Part shown: positions 13,350 through 24,330 of the stretch, piece after piece
How the letters are laid out: each line of letters begins with the position of its first letter
Position numbering within the stretch: the first letter of the stretch is position 1
NCBI GenBank assembly: GCA_029721435.1
Contig: CM056583.1
Coordinates: forward strand, 51,873,620 to 51,937,619
Length of the DNA: 64,000 nucleotides
Direction: 5' to 3'
Source: Gymnothorax reevesii
Taxonomy: Eukaryota > Chordata > Actinopteri > Anguilliformes > Muraenidae
Notes under the pieces: model-generated
Database searches by the model: none
Seen by the model: the letters and a program-made list of their open reading frames with translations, nothing else
Told to the model about the DNA's origin: nothing
Translations under genes and position numbers: made by a program

Positions 13350-14087
13350 TCTTCCACTGGTCTTGATTGTGATGCCTGCTTGTGGTTCCAGGACTATCTC
13401 TCTAATAGAACACAAGCTATTATACTTGGGGATGTGAAGTCTCAAATTTAAAAGTGACCATGGAAGTACCCCAAGGATCCATATTTGGACCGATCTTATT
13501 CACAATTAATATTAATAACATTGTTCGTAATATTGCCAATTGCAAGGTTCGTTTTTATGCCGATGACACTGTGTTGTACTCCTCTGCACGAACGTGTGCC
13601 CAGGCCATTATCTACCTGCAATCGACTTTTAATCTTATTCAACATGCTCTGGCAGATCTGAAACTTGTTAAAAATACGGATGAAACTATGTTCCTGTTTC
13701 TACTCGGAATGCAATTTTGCCAAATGACTCAATTTTCTCGGTGACTGGTGCTAAAATCGAGCAATTTCAGTCTTACAAGTATTTGGGTATTTGGCTGGAT
13801 CATAACTTTTCCTTTAAAACTCATGTGTCTAACAAAAATTGGGTTTCTTTTCAGAAACAGGTCTTGTTTTACTTTTGACAGTAGGAAGAGGATTGTCCAC
13901 GCAACAATCTTACCTTTATTTGACTATGAGGATATCCTTTATATGCATGCCTCTGATAGTACTTTAAGACCTCTGGACGGTATGTATCACAACGCTCTGC
14001 GTTTTATCAGTGGAGATTGTTTCCGTACTCATCACTGTGTTATATAGTTTTGATGGGTGGTTTTCCCTTTATTTTAGAAAGAAGCTC
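13350..14087 (+). pseudogene. LINE reverse transcriptase fragment, 5' segment
   Basis: The + strand encodes a broken non-LTR reverse transcriptase. It includes PQGSIFGPILF (RT block 4), FYADDTVLYSS (catalytic YADD) and, after frame changes near 13745, LPLFDYEDILYMHA and DGMYHNALRFI. Motif style and order fit the L2/Rex/CR1-like LINEs of fish, which copy their RNA at the target site. The sequence stops at a 5-bp duplication where a solo LTR (14088-15132) has inserted and resumes at 15138. There are several stops and frameshifts, so it is inactive. Confidence 0.85.
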
Positions 14088-15132
14088 TGTGAGGTTACAC
14101 TCAGGAACCAGAAAAAGCTTGTGTTTTATTAGGAAAGGGGGCAAACCCCCGCAGAGCAGCAGGCAACAGTACAACGTCCACAATCCAAAAATCAGAATCC
14201 CAGGGGCGTAATCCAAGTTGTGATCTGGGCAGCAAACACAAAACTTGTGGTCGGGCAAAAAAGGTTCGATACACAGATGCAAACAAATCCAAGACAAAGA
14301 GTACAAGGCAGCACAGGTCAACTAGGAGAAATGTTCTGACAAAGAGCTGGCTGTGAAATGACTGCTTAAATATAGAAACGGGAAGCAACATGCTATGATC
14401 GGAAACAGGTGAGCTGGATCAGACTAATTAACAAAGGGCTGATCATGAGGAAGTTCCTAACTACATAAAATTGGCAAAAGCCAAAAACGTGGACAGGGAT
14501 CACAGAGACAGCCTACAGACAGAACATACGGCTCCGGTTAGGGAGTTCTAATTTGCACAGAAAAGAAGGGAGAATAGAGTCTAACAAATGCGGAGGTTCC
14601 GCTGAAACTGCAGCAAAGTAGATTGAGTAAAGCCAAAGGGGTGGATATTAGAATAGGGCTACTGCTGGGAGCTCGTTATTCAATTAGTAAAGTGCAGCTA
14701 TACAATACCTTAATGTTCGTTAGTAAGTTAGTACTATAAACAGTGTCAGTTTGGGTTTGTGTCTTAAACTAAAATAATAAACTGTTAGTATTGTTGGTAA
14801 TACAGAAAAGCAAGGTGAAGGAAGTAAACAAGATTGGAAGGAATGTTTGAAATCCCAGAAACCATTAAATCACCCGAAAGAGTGGCACGCAATACTGGGG
14901 CTGTGAGCAATCGAAAGACATGAGACCAGACAGGGGGAGACAAAGTGCAATGCATGGTGAAAAACAAAACGAGGAGCGAAGTAAAACTGCAATGCTGGAA
15001 TGTGGCAAGACATACACAGACAAAGCAAAAACAAAACATGGCAAGGCATCTAGATCACGATGCAAAATATAGAGCATGGTCAGACAAGGCAGAATTCAAA
15101 ATAAACATGGCAAACAGGGCAGAATCACAACA
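14088..15132 (-). mobile_element. solo LTR, copy 1 of a roughly 1 kb LTR family
   Basis: In minus orientation it begins TGTTGTGATTCTG and ends CCTCACA, and is flanked by a perfect 5-bp duplication AGCTC (14083-14087 and 15133-15137). It has a TATA-like TATATTTAAG near 14366-14375 and a polyadenylation signal AATAAA on the minus strand at 14125-14130, giving U3-R-U5 order. It is homologous to the copies at 56323, 50480/58029 and 50363/58689. No internal coding region is attached, so LTR-LTR recombination probably removed it. Confidence 0.85.
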
Positions 15133-15137
15133 AGCTC

Positions 15138-15665
15138 CATTGTATTTCATTTATTTATAAAGCATTGCTTGGCAAACGTCCTTCATATCTTACTAGGCTT
15201 TTGTCCTTCAAAATCCGAAGCCAGCATGTCAGATCGCAAGGGTGGATTTTGTTAAAGTCACCCAGGACTAGGACAAATTTGGGCTGTTCTGCTTTTAGCT
15301 CATTTGCACTTTATTTCTGGAATAGATGCCAAGACTCTCTGATGCTTGATTGTCTCATTCCCAATGAATCCTTCAAGAATTGACTGCGGGAGATGTTACT
15401 TCAGAAGGCCAGATGTACTTTCCTTTACTTTAACTTAGGACTTCTCTGTCTCTGTCATTTGCACTTGAATGTTTTACTTATTTTTTATTTTCTTTCTTAT
15501 TTTTCTTTCTTATTTCAATAAGTTTTTTTCCCCTTTCTGAAGTTGTTGTATGCACTTGTGTGAATTTTACTATGCTCTGTGTGTTAACCCACTTTGTAAT
15601 TGTTTTATTTTATTCAAAGCTCCCCTGAAAAAGAGACCTCGGTCTCAGTGGGAAGTAAAGGAAAA
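15138..15665 (+). pseudogene. LINE 3' segment (end of reverse transcriptase frame and tail)
   Basis: This continues the LINE interrupted at 14087. It has FIYLLGKRPSYLT, GCSAFSSFALYFWN and LMLDCLIPNESFK, the C-terminal motifs of the same fish LINE type, and then a 3' tail with CCTGAAAAAGAGACCTCGGT before an AATAAA. Once the solo LTR and one copy of AGCTC are removed, the coding similarity runs across the junction. Confidence 0.8.
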
Positions 15666-16220
15666 TAAATGGGCCTGATAATTTGAGTAAAATGTATTCT
15701 GATAAGTGACTCTTTTTATAATAATCATGTTCATTTTTTTGCAAAGTATGCCAATGAAACTAAGATCTTTTTTTGTACAAATTGGATCTTGCTTCCGAAC
15801 TTTTGGCCTGTAGAGTATATAGAGTGAATATATCATTACAGTAGGTATTGCATCCAGTAACATTATGTATGTGCAGCCGCGTACAGTTTGTTAGTTTTAA
15901 TGTATGAATACCAGTTTTGCTGCATGTTGATGATGAAAATATATTAATGTACTTAACCTTATTTAACTGGGGGGTGTAAAAGCATAATAGTGGTCAAACA
16001 GCTGTAACAAAGTAAATATTTTGTTAACCCGTCGTGATAGTCTGCCTATGACATTGCATCAGGATTGGTTCAGAAATGGCATTCTAGATAAAAAAATCAC
16101 TGAGTTACATGAGTGCTGATCAGCGATACCATGCTCAATGTTTTCTTGGCATATACTGCAGTACTTCTCTGAGGAATGCTTCATTACGCAAAATAATCAA
16201 AATGGAGTCAGACATCATAG

Positions 16221-16377
16221 TTAACCCTTTCAGCGCCATGTGAAACTATAGTTGCCCAATAACGTAAGATATCAAAATCAGATGCTGTTGAAAACCTATC
16301 ATGTGGCGACAGGTTTTAAAGTCTGGATAACTACATTTTCAATTCCATGAAAATTTATTCAGCGGTCAAAGGGTTAG
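16221..16377. repeat. short MITE with TTAACCCTTT / AAAGGGTTA(G) ends
   Basis: It starts TTAACCCTTTCAGCG and ends CAGCGGTCAAAGGGTTAG, giving near-complementary ends of about 15 nt around a 157-bp body. It contains the same GTTGAAAACCTATCATGTGG string as the element near 6228. TTAA-type ends suggest mobilisation by a piggyBac-like transposase. Confidence 0.6.
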
Positions 16378-16791
16378 TTCTGTCGTGTATTGGGTTGATG
16401 TGGCCCAGCTTCTGTTCATATAAGAGAATAGAACAAGTAAAGTGGTCTCTCTTTCTGGTAAGCTACCAGAATTTGATGGCCCAGCGATTTTAATAGCTGA
16501 TTATGGGAGGTTCATACTAAATTCATATCAGGCAGTTGTGTGGAACAGAGGTCCTGGATCTGTGAGCCAAAAAAGTTTGTGTGTGAATGCCATCGGTCTA
16601 ACACTTCAATTACTCGGTCTCCATCACTTACAACCATGTGCGGACTGCTTTCCCCACATTTTTTTCGGTACCCTAAGTTTTACTGAATCGTGTTTCCCTG
16701 ATTTCTTTATGGCCCCAGAATCGAAAATTCGGGAGCATATTGTTTTGTAACTGTCTATCTGTCTATTTGTCTGTTTGTCTGCATCAGAAAA

Positions 16792-17212
16792 AAACTTTAA
16801 ACTTGGCCGTAACTTTTGATTGGGCAGAGATAGGCCTTTGGTACTTGACATGTGTATCCCTTGTCACAAGACCTTTCGCATGAGGTCATCGTTTTTGACC
16901 TTGTGACCTTGATCTTGGTGTAGGACGCATTTTCCAAAAACTTTAACCTTTGCTGTAACTTTAGATTGGTCAGAGGTAGGCCTTTCATACTTGAGATGTG
17001 TATCCCTTGTCACGAGACCTTTCAGATGAGGTCATCATTTTTGACCTTGTGATCTTGACCTTGGCGTAGGACGCATTTTCCGAAAACTTTAACCTTGGCC
17101 GTAACTTTTGATTGGTCAGAGATAGGCCTTTGATACTTTACATGTGTATCCCTTAACACGAGACCTTTCAGATGAGGTTATAATTTTTGACCTTGTGACC
17201 TTCACCGTGACG
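16792..17212. repeat. three-copy tandem repeat, 146-bp unit rich in TGACCTTG
   Basis: Units start at 16792, 16938 and 17084 (AAACTTTAA...), giving an exact 146-bp spacing. Each contains a GTAACTTT(T/A)GATTGG block, ATAGGCCTTT-like and CATGTGTATCCCTT-like blocks, GAGACCTTTCAGATGAGG, and TTTTTGACCTTGTGACCTT. The copies differ by scattered substitutions. TGACCTTGA is the complement of the extended nuclear-receptor half site TCAAGGTCA, but no function is shown. Confidence 0.9.
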
Positions 17213-17326
17213 TCAGTTTGATTTCAAAATAGCTTCCTGGAAAGGTTTTGAAAATTTCATTCATTTATTTAACAATTAATTTAAGCAATTCCATCTGGTC
17301 CTTTTCCATATTATAAATCCAAACTA

Positions 17327-18918
17327 CAGTGCCGTGAAAAAGTATTTGACCCCTTCCTGATTTCTTATTTTCTTGCATATCTGTGACACTTAAATGTTCA
17401 TCTCATCAAACAAATTTTAATATTAAACAAAGACAACCCAAGTAAATACAAAATGCAATTTCTAAATGATGATTTCATTTATTAAGGGGAAAAAGCTATC
17501 CAAATCTACCTGGCCCTATGTGAAAAAGTAATTGCCCCCTAAATCCTAATAACTGGTTGTGCCACCCTCGGTGACAACAACTGCAATCAAATGTTTGCGA
17601 TAACTGGCAATGAGTCTTTCACATCGCCATGGAAAAATTTTATCCCACTCTTCTTTGCAGAATTGTTTAAATTCAGCCACATTGGAGGGTTTTGCAGCAG
17701 AAACAGCCTATTTAAGGTCATGCCACTGCATCTCAAGCGGATTTAAGTCCGGACTTTGACTAGACCACTCCAAAATCTTCACTTTGTTTTTTTTAAGCCA
17801 TTCAGAGGTGGACTTGCTAGTGTGTCTCGTATCATTGTCCTGCTGCATAACCCAAGTGCGCTTGAGATTGAGATCACAAATTGATGGTTGGACATTCTCC
17901 TTTAGGACTTTCCAGTAGAGAGCAGATCTCATAGTTCCATCAATTACGACAAGTTGTTCAGGTCCAGAAGCAGCAAAGCTGCCCCAGACCTTCACATTAG
18001 CACCATCATGTTTCACTTTTGGTATGACGTTCTTATATATATATGTTCTTATTATAAATGCTGTGTAAATTTTATGCCTGATGTAACGGGACGCACACCT
18101 TCCAAAAAGTTCAACTTTGGTCCTTTTAGTCCACAGAATATTTTCCCAAACGTCTTGGGGATCATCAAGATGTATTTTGGCAAATGTGAGAAGAGCCTTT
18201 GTGTTCTTTTTGGCCTGCAGTGGTTTTCACCTTGGAACACTGGATGCCATTTTTGCTCAGTCGCCTTCTTATTGATGAATTATGAACATGAGGCCTGCAG
18301 TTCTTCAGATGGTGTTCTGGGCTCTTTTGTGACCTCCCGAATGAGTCATCGATCCGCTCTTAATTTTGGTAGGCTGGCCACTCCTGGAAAGGTTCACCAC
18401 TGTTCCAAGTTTTCTTCATTTGTGGATAATGGCTTTTACCATGATTCGCTGGAGTCCCAAAGCCTTAGAAATGGCTGTACTACCCTTTCCAGACTGGTAG
18501 GTTTTTAATTTCTTTGTTTCTCATCTGTTCTTGTATTTCTTTAGTTCGCGACATGAGGTGTTGCTTTTCGAAATCTTTCAGCCTACTTCACTTTGTCATA
18601 CAGATTCAATTGAAGTGATTTCTTGATTCAACAGGTCTGGCAGTAATCAAGCCTGGGTGTGGCTATTAAAATTGAACTTGAATATGTGGTTGAGCAGAGT
18701 TTAGGGGGGGCAATTATTTTTTCACAGAGGGCCAGCTAGGTTTGGATAGCTTTTTTCCTTTAATGAATGAAATCATCATTTAAAAACTACATTTTGGATT
18801 TACTCTGGTTATCTTTTTCTTATAATAAAATTTGTTTGAGGATCTGTAACATGAAACGTGAAAAATATACAAAAAAGTAAGAAATCAGGAAGGGGGCAAA
18901 TACTTCTTCACAGCACTG
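17327..18918 (-). mobile_element. nearly complete Tc1-like transposon
   Basis: TA dinucleotides at 17325-17326 and 18919-18920 flank inverted ends. The left reads CAGTGCCGTGAAAAAGTATTT and continues with GACCCCTTCCTGATTTCTTA. The right is its near reverse complement, AGAAATCAGGAAGGGGGCAA then ATACTTCTTCACAGCACTG. The transposase lies inside on the minus strand. The length (about 1.6 kb) is usual for a full Tc1-type element. Confidence 0.9.
17708..18560 (-). pseudogene. Tc1-like transposase, decayed
   Basis: The C-terminal part is open from 18016 down to 17708 and reads MKHDGANVKVWGSFAASG near its start, then QQDNDTRHTS (second catalytic Asp; the usual form is QQDNDPKHTS) and SPDLNPLE (the Glu of the DDE triad). 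The upstream part (18016-18560) is recognisable on the minus strand but split by stops and an AT-rich insertion near 18033. Tc1 transposases cut and paste DNA at TA sites. The long + strand open frame over this region is only its antisense. Confidence 0.85.
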
Positions 18919-19270
18919 TATGCTTATATCCATGGGTATCATTGTTTCACAAACACATCTTGTTCCTCGGTAAAAGAGACTGGATAATGATTAAAACATT
19001 GTCATTGCTGACAGACTTTCAAGATGGAAATCAAGTGAACTGTTGGTCATATTTGACTCTGCACAGTGAGTCTGTCCTGCGGTAGTGTTTAGAGATAAGC
19101 TCTCTATCAGAGCATGACAGACACAAGTCACTATGGACCATTGGGAGGCCATACTGATCCACAGTTAAACTGGCTTGTACTGCAGCAATAGGTCCCACAC
19201 TACACAAAACCCTTACTTTTTTGAATGTAGCCACATCTGCTCTCTTTCTGGCTCTCATCCCTCTTTTTTT

Positions 19271-19289
19271 TCTCTCTCTCTCTCTCTCT
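19271..19289. repeat. (TC)n microsatellite
   Basis: Uninterrupted TC dinucleotides after a T run. Confidence 0.9.
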
Positions 19290-22200
19290 AGGAACTATTT
19301 CTTCTTCTGATTTAGTGGCACTGTGAAAGCTGTAATGGTAATCAATTATTTTGCATAAGAGACAACTGTCTCCTCAAAGCATTACCTTCTCTGTTGGCTA
19401 GGGCAGCAAAATGAAATAGTGGGGAAATGTCAAGGGAGACTGGTCATATCATAAACAAAATAATTAGGGCAGGTCAATAAATGCACAAGTCCTTAATTTT
19501 AATTGCATCTGAAGCTTGTGCTGCAAGTATGCGCAATGTGTCCCAGATGTTTGGCTGAGCTGGTGTAGCTGAAGAGCTGCTGTTAGCTGGGTAACCTTTG
19601 GTCTGGAGGCAGAGCTGAACCGAGACACCTGTTCTCCATTGGGTTTGCCCCTGCCTGAAACCTAACGAATGTTTCCATTTAGCTGATCAGTCAGCAATTT
19701 TTTTCTCTGGAGCCAGGTAGGGTATTATTCTCTTATCCTGTGTCAGAGCCCTGCTGAATTCATTGGGACAGCTCACTGCCCTGAAATCCAGTCATCCATC
19801 TGCAGAAAAAGCCCATACTCTCTACTCTTACTCCACCTCTCATCTCACCTGCTCCTCATAGATTTGGCTAAGAAATTTCAGCACTATATGATTCTGGACA
19901 AAAGGCTTCCACATCTGGCATATTATAAGGTTTTCCTGTGTCTCAACTATTTTGCTGTTCCTACTGGTTATTCCTTGCCCACTTTCCACATGAAATAGTC
20001 AGGTGTGCTGTAGGGCTTGGGCTGGATTTAAATATATGCCGTAGTATTGTTTGCCAGGAGCTTGAGCTGTTAAAACATAATCAAAATGTGAAGCTGTATG
20101 ACCCCACGAACACAAACACATTTGAAGAGTGTGTTCATCTAGAATAGTGTGATTGTTTACTTCACGAATATAAAGAGACAGAACTGGCTCAATTCTCAGA
20201 TCAGATCCCACTGCTCTCAATGGTGTTCAATGAACTGAAAATCGGCACCCCACCTTCGACTTAAGGTAGGTATATACTCCCAAATACATTACCGCCAAAG
20301 TCTTACTGACAGCATCACAAGCCAATCACAGAGAGGAAAATACATTGCATGCAAGCAGAATGCTGAGGAACTGAGATCTTTGAAGCAATACTCGAGAAGA
20401 AAAACATGCTTTGAGACTCGCAGATCTAGTTTCGTTATAACATGGACACATTGAGCTAACAATAGCAAGCGTGGATTTACCCTCAAACAGTTTTTTTATT
20501 ACAAAATTTCAAAGGTAAGAAATTTCTTTGCTCATCGCTGTAGACTGTAAAATGTATGCCTGCTGTTCTTTGAGTGTGGTGTCGGTTTAAAATGACAGGG
20601 CTCATATCATTGGATTCTTTGGGCTTTCCTCTTTCATTAAAGGTATTGTTTTTATGCATAGCACATATTCAGGAGAAATTCTAGCGATTCAGTGCTGATA
20701 TGATTTTATCCAATGTTTTGCTGCATGCTCATTTACTTGCTTGGTGCGTGAATTGTGGTCGGTTGAGGTAAAAATGGTCTCTATGAGCTTTTTGCCTAGT
20801 TTCTCCACAAAATATGGATATGCCACATGACAATTTTGCGATTTGGAAACATGCTGTATTTATTATGCGTAACCACCGTCCCCCGGTACCGGGTGTAGGG
20901 CTCAAGGGGTTAAGTAATAGGATAAGTTTTTCGTATCCTTAAGTTCTCTCTTGTCTTCGCTGTCAAGATCATGATGTATTGAATGAAAGGACATCCAATT
21001 TTTCTCTAACATGTCCAAAGTGACTGAACCTAATTAAAACTACAGACCCATATATTAGTCCATCAATTGCAGCTGCTGTATTCAATCCTTTGTAACTTCA
21101 GGCCCATTTCAAACTTAAGTGGAGATCCCACTGTTTCCAAACATGCAAACATGCATGGCATCCTGGGTTTGAATATTTCTCTCAAAATAATTTTGATTTA
21201 GTTTCAGTGAAGCAATGCAACCAACAGATGCAGTATGCAGTATATGTATGTGACATTGTCCTACAGTAAAAGTGCTCTTTTCTGCCTTTGAACTGACTCA
21301 TGGTAAAACTTGAGTGTAAAGTCAGAGTTTAAGGGGTTAAAATTGTCATTGCAACTCTCCCTCAATCCTTACAATGTTCTATATTGAGGACAAGGGAAAG
21401 TGGAGGGGAAAGGCTGTTTGTTTAAGAGAATTTGGATGCTCCCTATGCATGGAGAAATTAGTTTCAAGCTTGCGGAAGTTCCCTTCCTGCTCCACATTTG
21501 CTTTCCCCTGTGAAATGGAGCCAGTACTTGACAGCATTACGGTTTTATTTCCACAACTCCACCAGAAATTAATATTTCTAAATTTCCCTTAGTCAGCCTC
21601 TGCGATCAAGACCACAATATAACCTGCAGAAGAATTGTTCAAAGAATGTGGGGGTATTTTCTGAGCCTCTGAGAGAAAGATTTTCTCAGATATTTTTGAT
21701 GCAGTGTGCATGGGACATTTTGTGTGTTTACAAAGGAATGATTCATTTAGCTTTGCATTCATCCTTAGTTGAGTCTTTAAACTTTTCAAAAGGGATTGTA
21801 GAATCAAGACATAACAGAAAACAGTACCTGTTCTATGGCTTGCTCCTTTACAGCATGATCTTGAGAGTAACAGTGTAATCTAATAGTCAATGTGTTATGG
21901 TTAAAAGAAGTATTTTTGCCTAAAGAGCCTGGCACAGTGCACAGCGATGTTGCAGTATTAGTTTTTAGTGATCGCATGCTGATACAGATCTGGTTTCTTA
22001 GGGTCCACTGGGGCCTCCCAGCAGACAGCCTGTCTTTAGCCTGTTGTTGCTGCCTGTCCCTCTGGCCAGGCCTGTATAGTGTGATTGAGATGACATGAGG
22101 CCTCGAGCAAATACTGTCATCCCTGTGACTTACAGTTTTCAGCGGGGAAAACCTGAATCACATCTTTGCAGATTTGCTCCCGAGAAAATTTAACAGCTGA

Positions 22201-24245
22201 CTCCTTGCATAGTCCACATTAAGCATCAGTATTTTTTCCTTTCTGCAAGTCAGAGGAGCAGGGCCCTACATTGCGCTTATGACCATGGGTTGGTAACTCG
22301 GGTTAGCTGTTCAACCGCGAATAGTCGATAAAATCCTTATTGTCTCCATTTACCCCAGACACTATTCTGTTTTTCCTTGATGACTGGTGACTGCAGCCAG
22401 TTCACAGTCACACAGATGGACTGTTTCCTTTTTCTGAAATCCCTGTAATGTTAGGAAAACTCTGTAATCAAAATAATAACATACAAATTGCTGTACTGTA
22501 TTGATTTTATTTTATCAAACTTTCTCATTCCATATTCTTGCATTCTGGAGACAATAACTACTCTAAAATTTCACATCTGGAATACAAATTTTATTGCGGT
22601 TTATGATTTTTTTTGTCTTGCCCCATAAAAGTTTCTTATAACAGGGAATATACTCCTGCAGATGGCCTTAAACTATTGTGTTACACACCAACCAAATAAC
22701 CAAGCAATGATCGGCTCATCATATACACATGGGCAAAAGTAAGCAGCACCAAATTCAAAATTTAATTTTCTGAAAATGGGCAGGTTTTAGATTGCGTAAC
22801 AATTGCATTACATGTTCAGAAGGCTTTGTCGTGAACCGTGCTAAATTGCATGTGCCGAATATTAGCAATTTGGGCAGCACTTCTGAAAACGTACTCCTCA
22901 TCTTAGTCAAATGTTAACTCTGTTTCTCCCAATTAAACTCAAGACTGCAGGAGACAGTTTTTTGGCGAACACAGATCTTGCCATCTTTAAACGACAGTAG
23001 GCCCATACTTTTAACAGCATTACATGTGTTAAAAATATACGCTTTCTTTAAACGCAGTGTGAACAGTGTGAAGTAAAGATCAAATTTCTTTTCAAGCTGA
23101 TTTTATATGCCAAGAAATGTATGTCCAAGCCATATGTTCAAGAATTAAGCAATGTATGCTGATGTTATTAGTCCTCTGATGAAGTGAAACTTGTTTTAAG
23201 AATTGGGTGGTGCCTAACTTTAGCCCAGGTTGTATATTACGTACTGAACAGATGTGTGGCAATGACAGTTTTTAACTGGGGTTGTAAAGTTGGGACCTTT
23301 GTTTACGGATCTTGAGGTAGGTCCTGTGTCCTTTAGGCTCAACAATTAAGTCTGGGGTTCAGGAACCACTCCCATCCATGCGGTCATCTGACACCTCTTG
23401 CTTACTGGGCACTGAACACAAAAACTCCTGTACCTTGTGTACAGACAGCCAGTATCACATGGTCCTCCCTGTTGATTATGGGTGTACCTAACTCAACTGG
23501 TATTAAACCATGCTAAATTGATTTCCTTCAGTGAAAATTTCAAATAATATATGAACAAGTAGACCTTAAATGATTATCTGAGGGGAAACTAGAGATCATT
23601 TTTGGATGGAAGGAACCACCCAATATCTAACATAAGAGGCTGCTTATTTAATTAGCAGATTTGGCTCAGGTTTGACAGGTCATTCTTTGACTATATCCCC
23701 TGAAGAGAGTTTTCGAGCATTTGCTTTGCTGGTTAATGCAGATATACCTCTTAATACTGGTGACTTTCTCTGTGTCCTTGATACTACTTTTTAAGATGCC
23801 CATTTTAAGCCTTCATGGCTACATAGGTGGAATGCAGTGTAGAAGACGCTGGAAGCTTTGACCTTTAAAAATTGCATGCTCGTAAATCTTTGAACTGAAA
23901 ATATAAAATGTTTCTCTTTTCCCATTAGGGTGAGGATTTGCATTAATGGACAACTGCATTGAAGGTTATGAGTCAAGGATGCGGAGAATGTGCTTGGTAG
24001 CTGCGCAGTTAAATACACCGAGGCTCAAGGTTGCTGAGTGTAATAGTGATTATGCACAAAATGGATGTCATGCCTCCCGTTAATTAAAAGCAAGAGCAGC
24101 AAATTAGCGATTGGAGTACTTTGATACAGTACTTCATATTATTCTCTGCTTAAGAGAGAAATAAAATTTGCTTTATTGTGGTTTGAAAGGTCCTCGGGAC
24201 TGGCCCATCAGGGGACAATATCATGAAGGAGGACATTTTTGGCCT

Positions 24246-24330
24246 CCAGGATTTTGGGCTGGATGAATAGCATAGTGGTAAATCCACACGCTGTAGGCAC
24301 CCTAGGTCACTCCAGATTGAGTGTCCCCAG
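24246..24330 (+). repeat. possible tRNA-derived SINE remnant
   Basis: The sequence GAATAGCATAGTGGTAAATC resembles a pol III A box (TRGCNNAGYGG), and a weaker B-box-like stretch follows about 30 nt on (AGGTCACTCC). No clear tail or target duplication was found, so this is tentative. Confidence 0.25.

Noticed and set aside
17954..18508. 184-codon open frame on the plus strand
   Set aside because: It is the antisense of a decayed Tc1-like transposase, inside matching inverted ends.
20890..21335. GGGGTTAA ends at 20899 and 21329 as further piggyBac-like elements
   Set aside because: Single ends only; no partner end or shared internal sequence was found.
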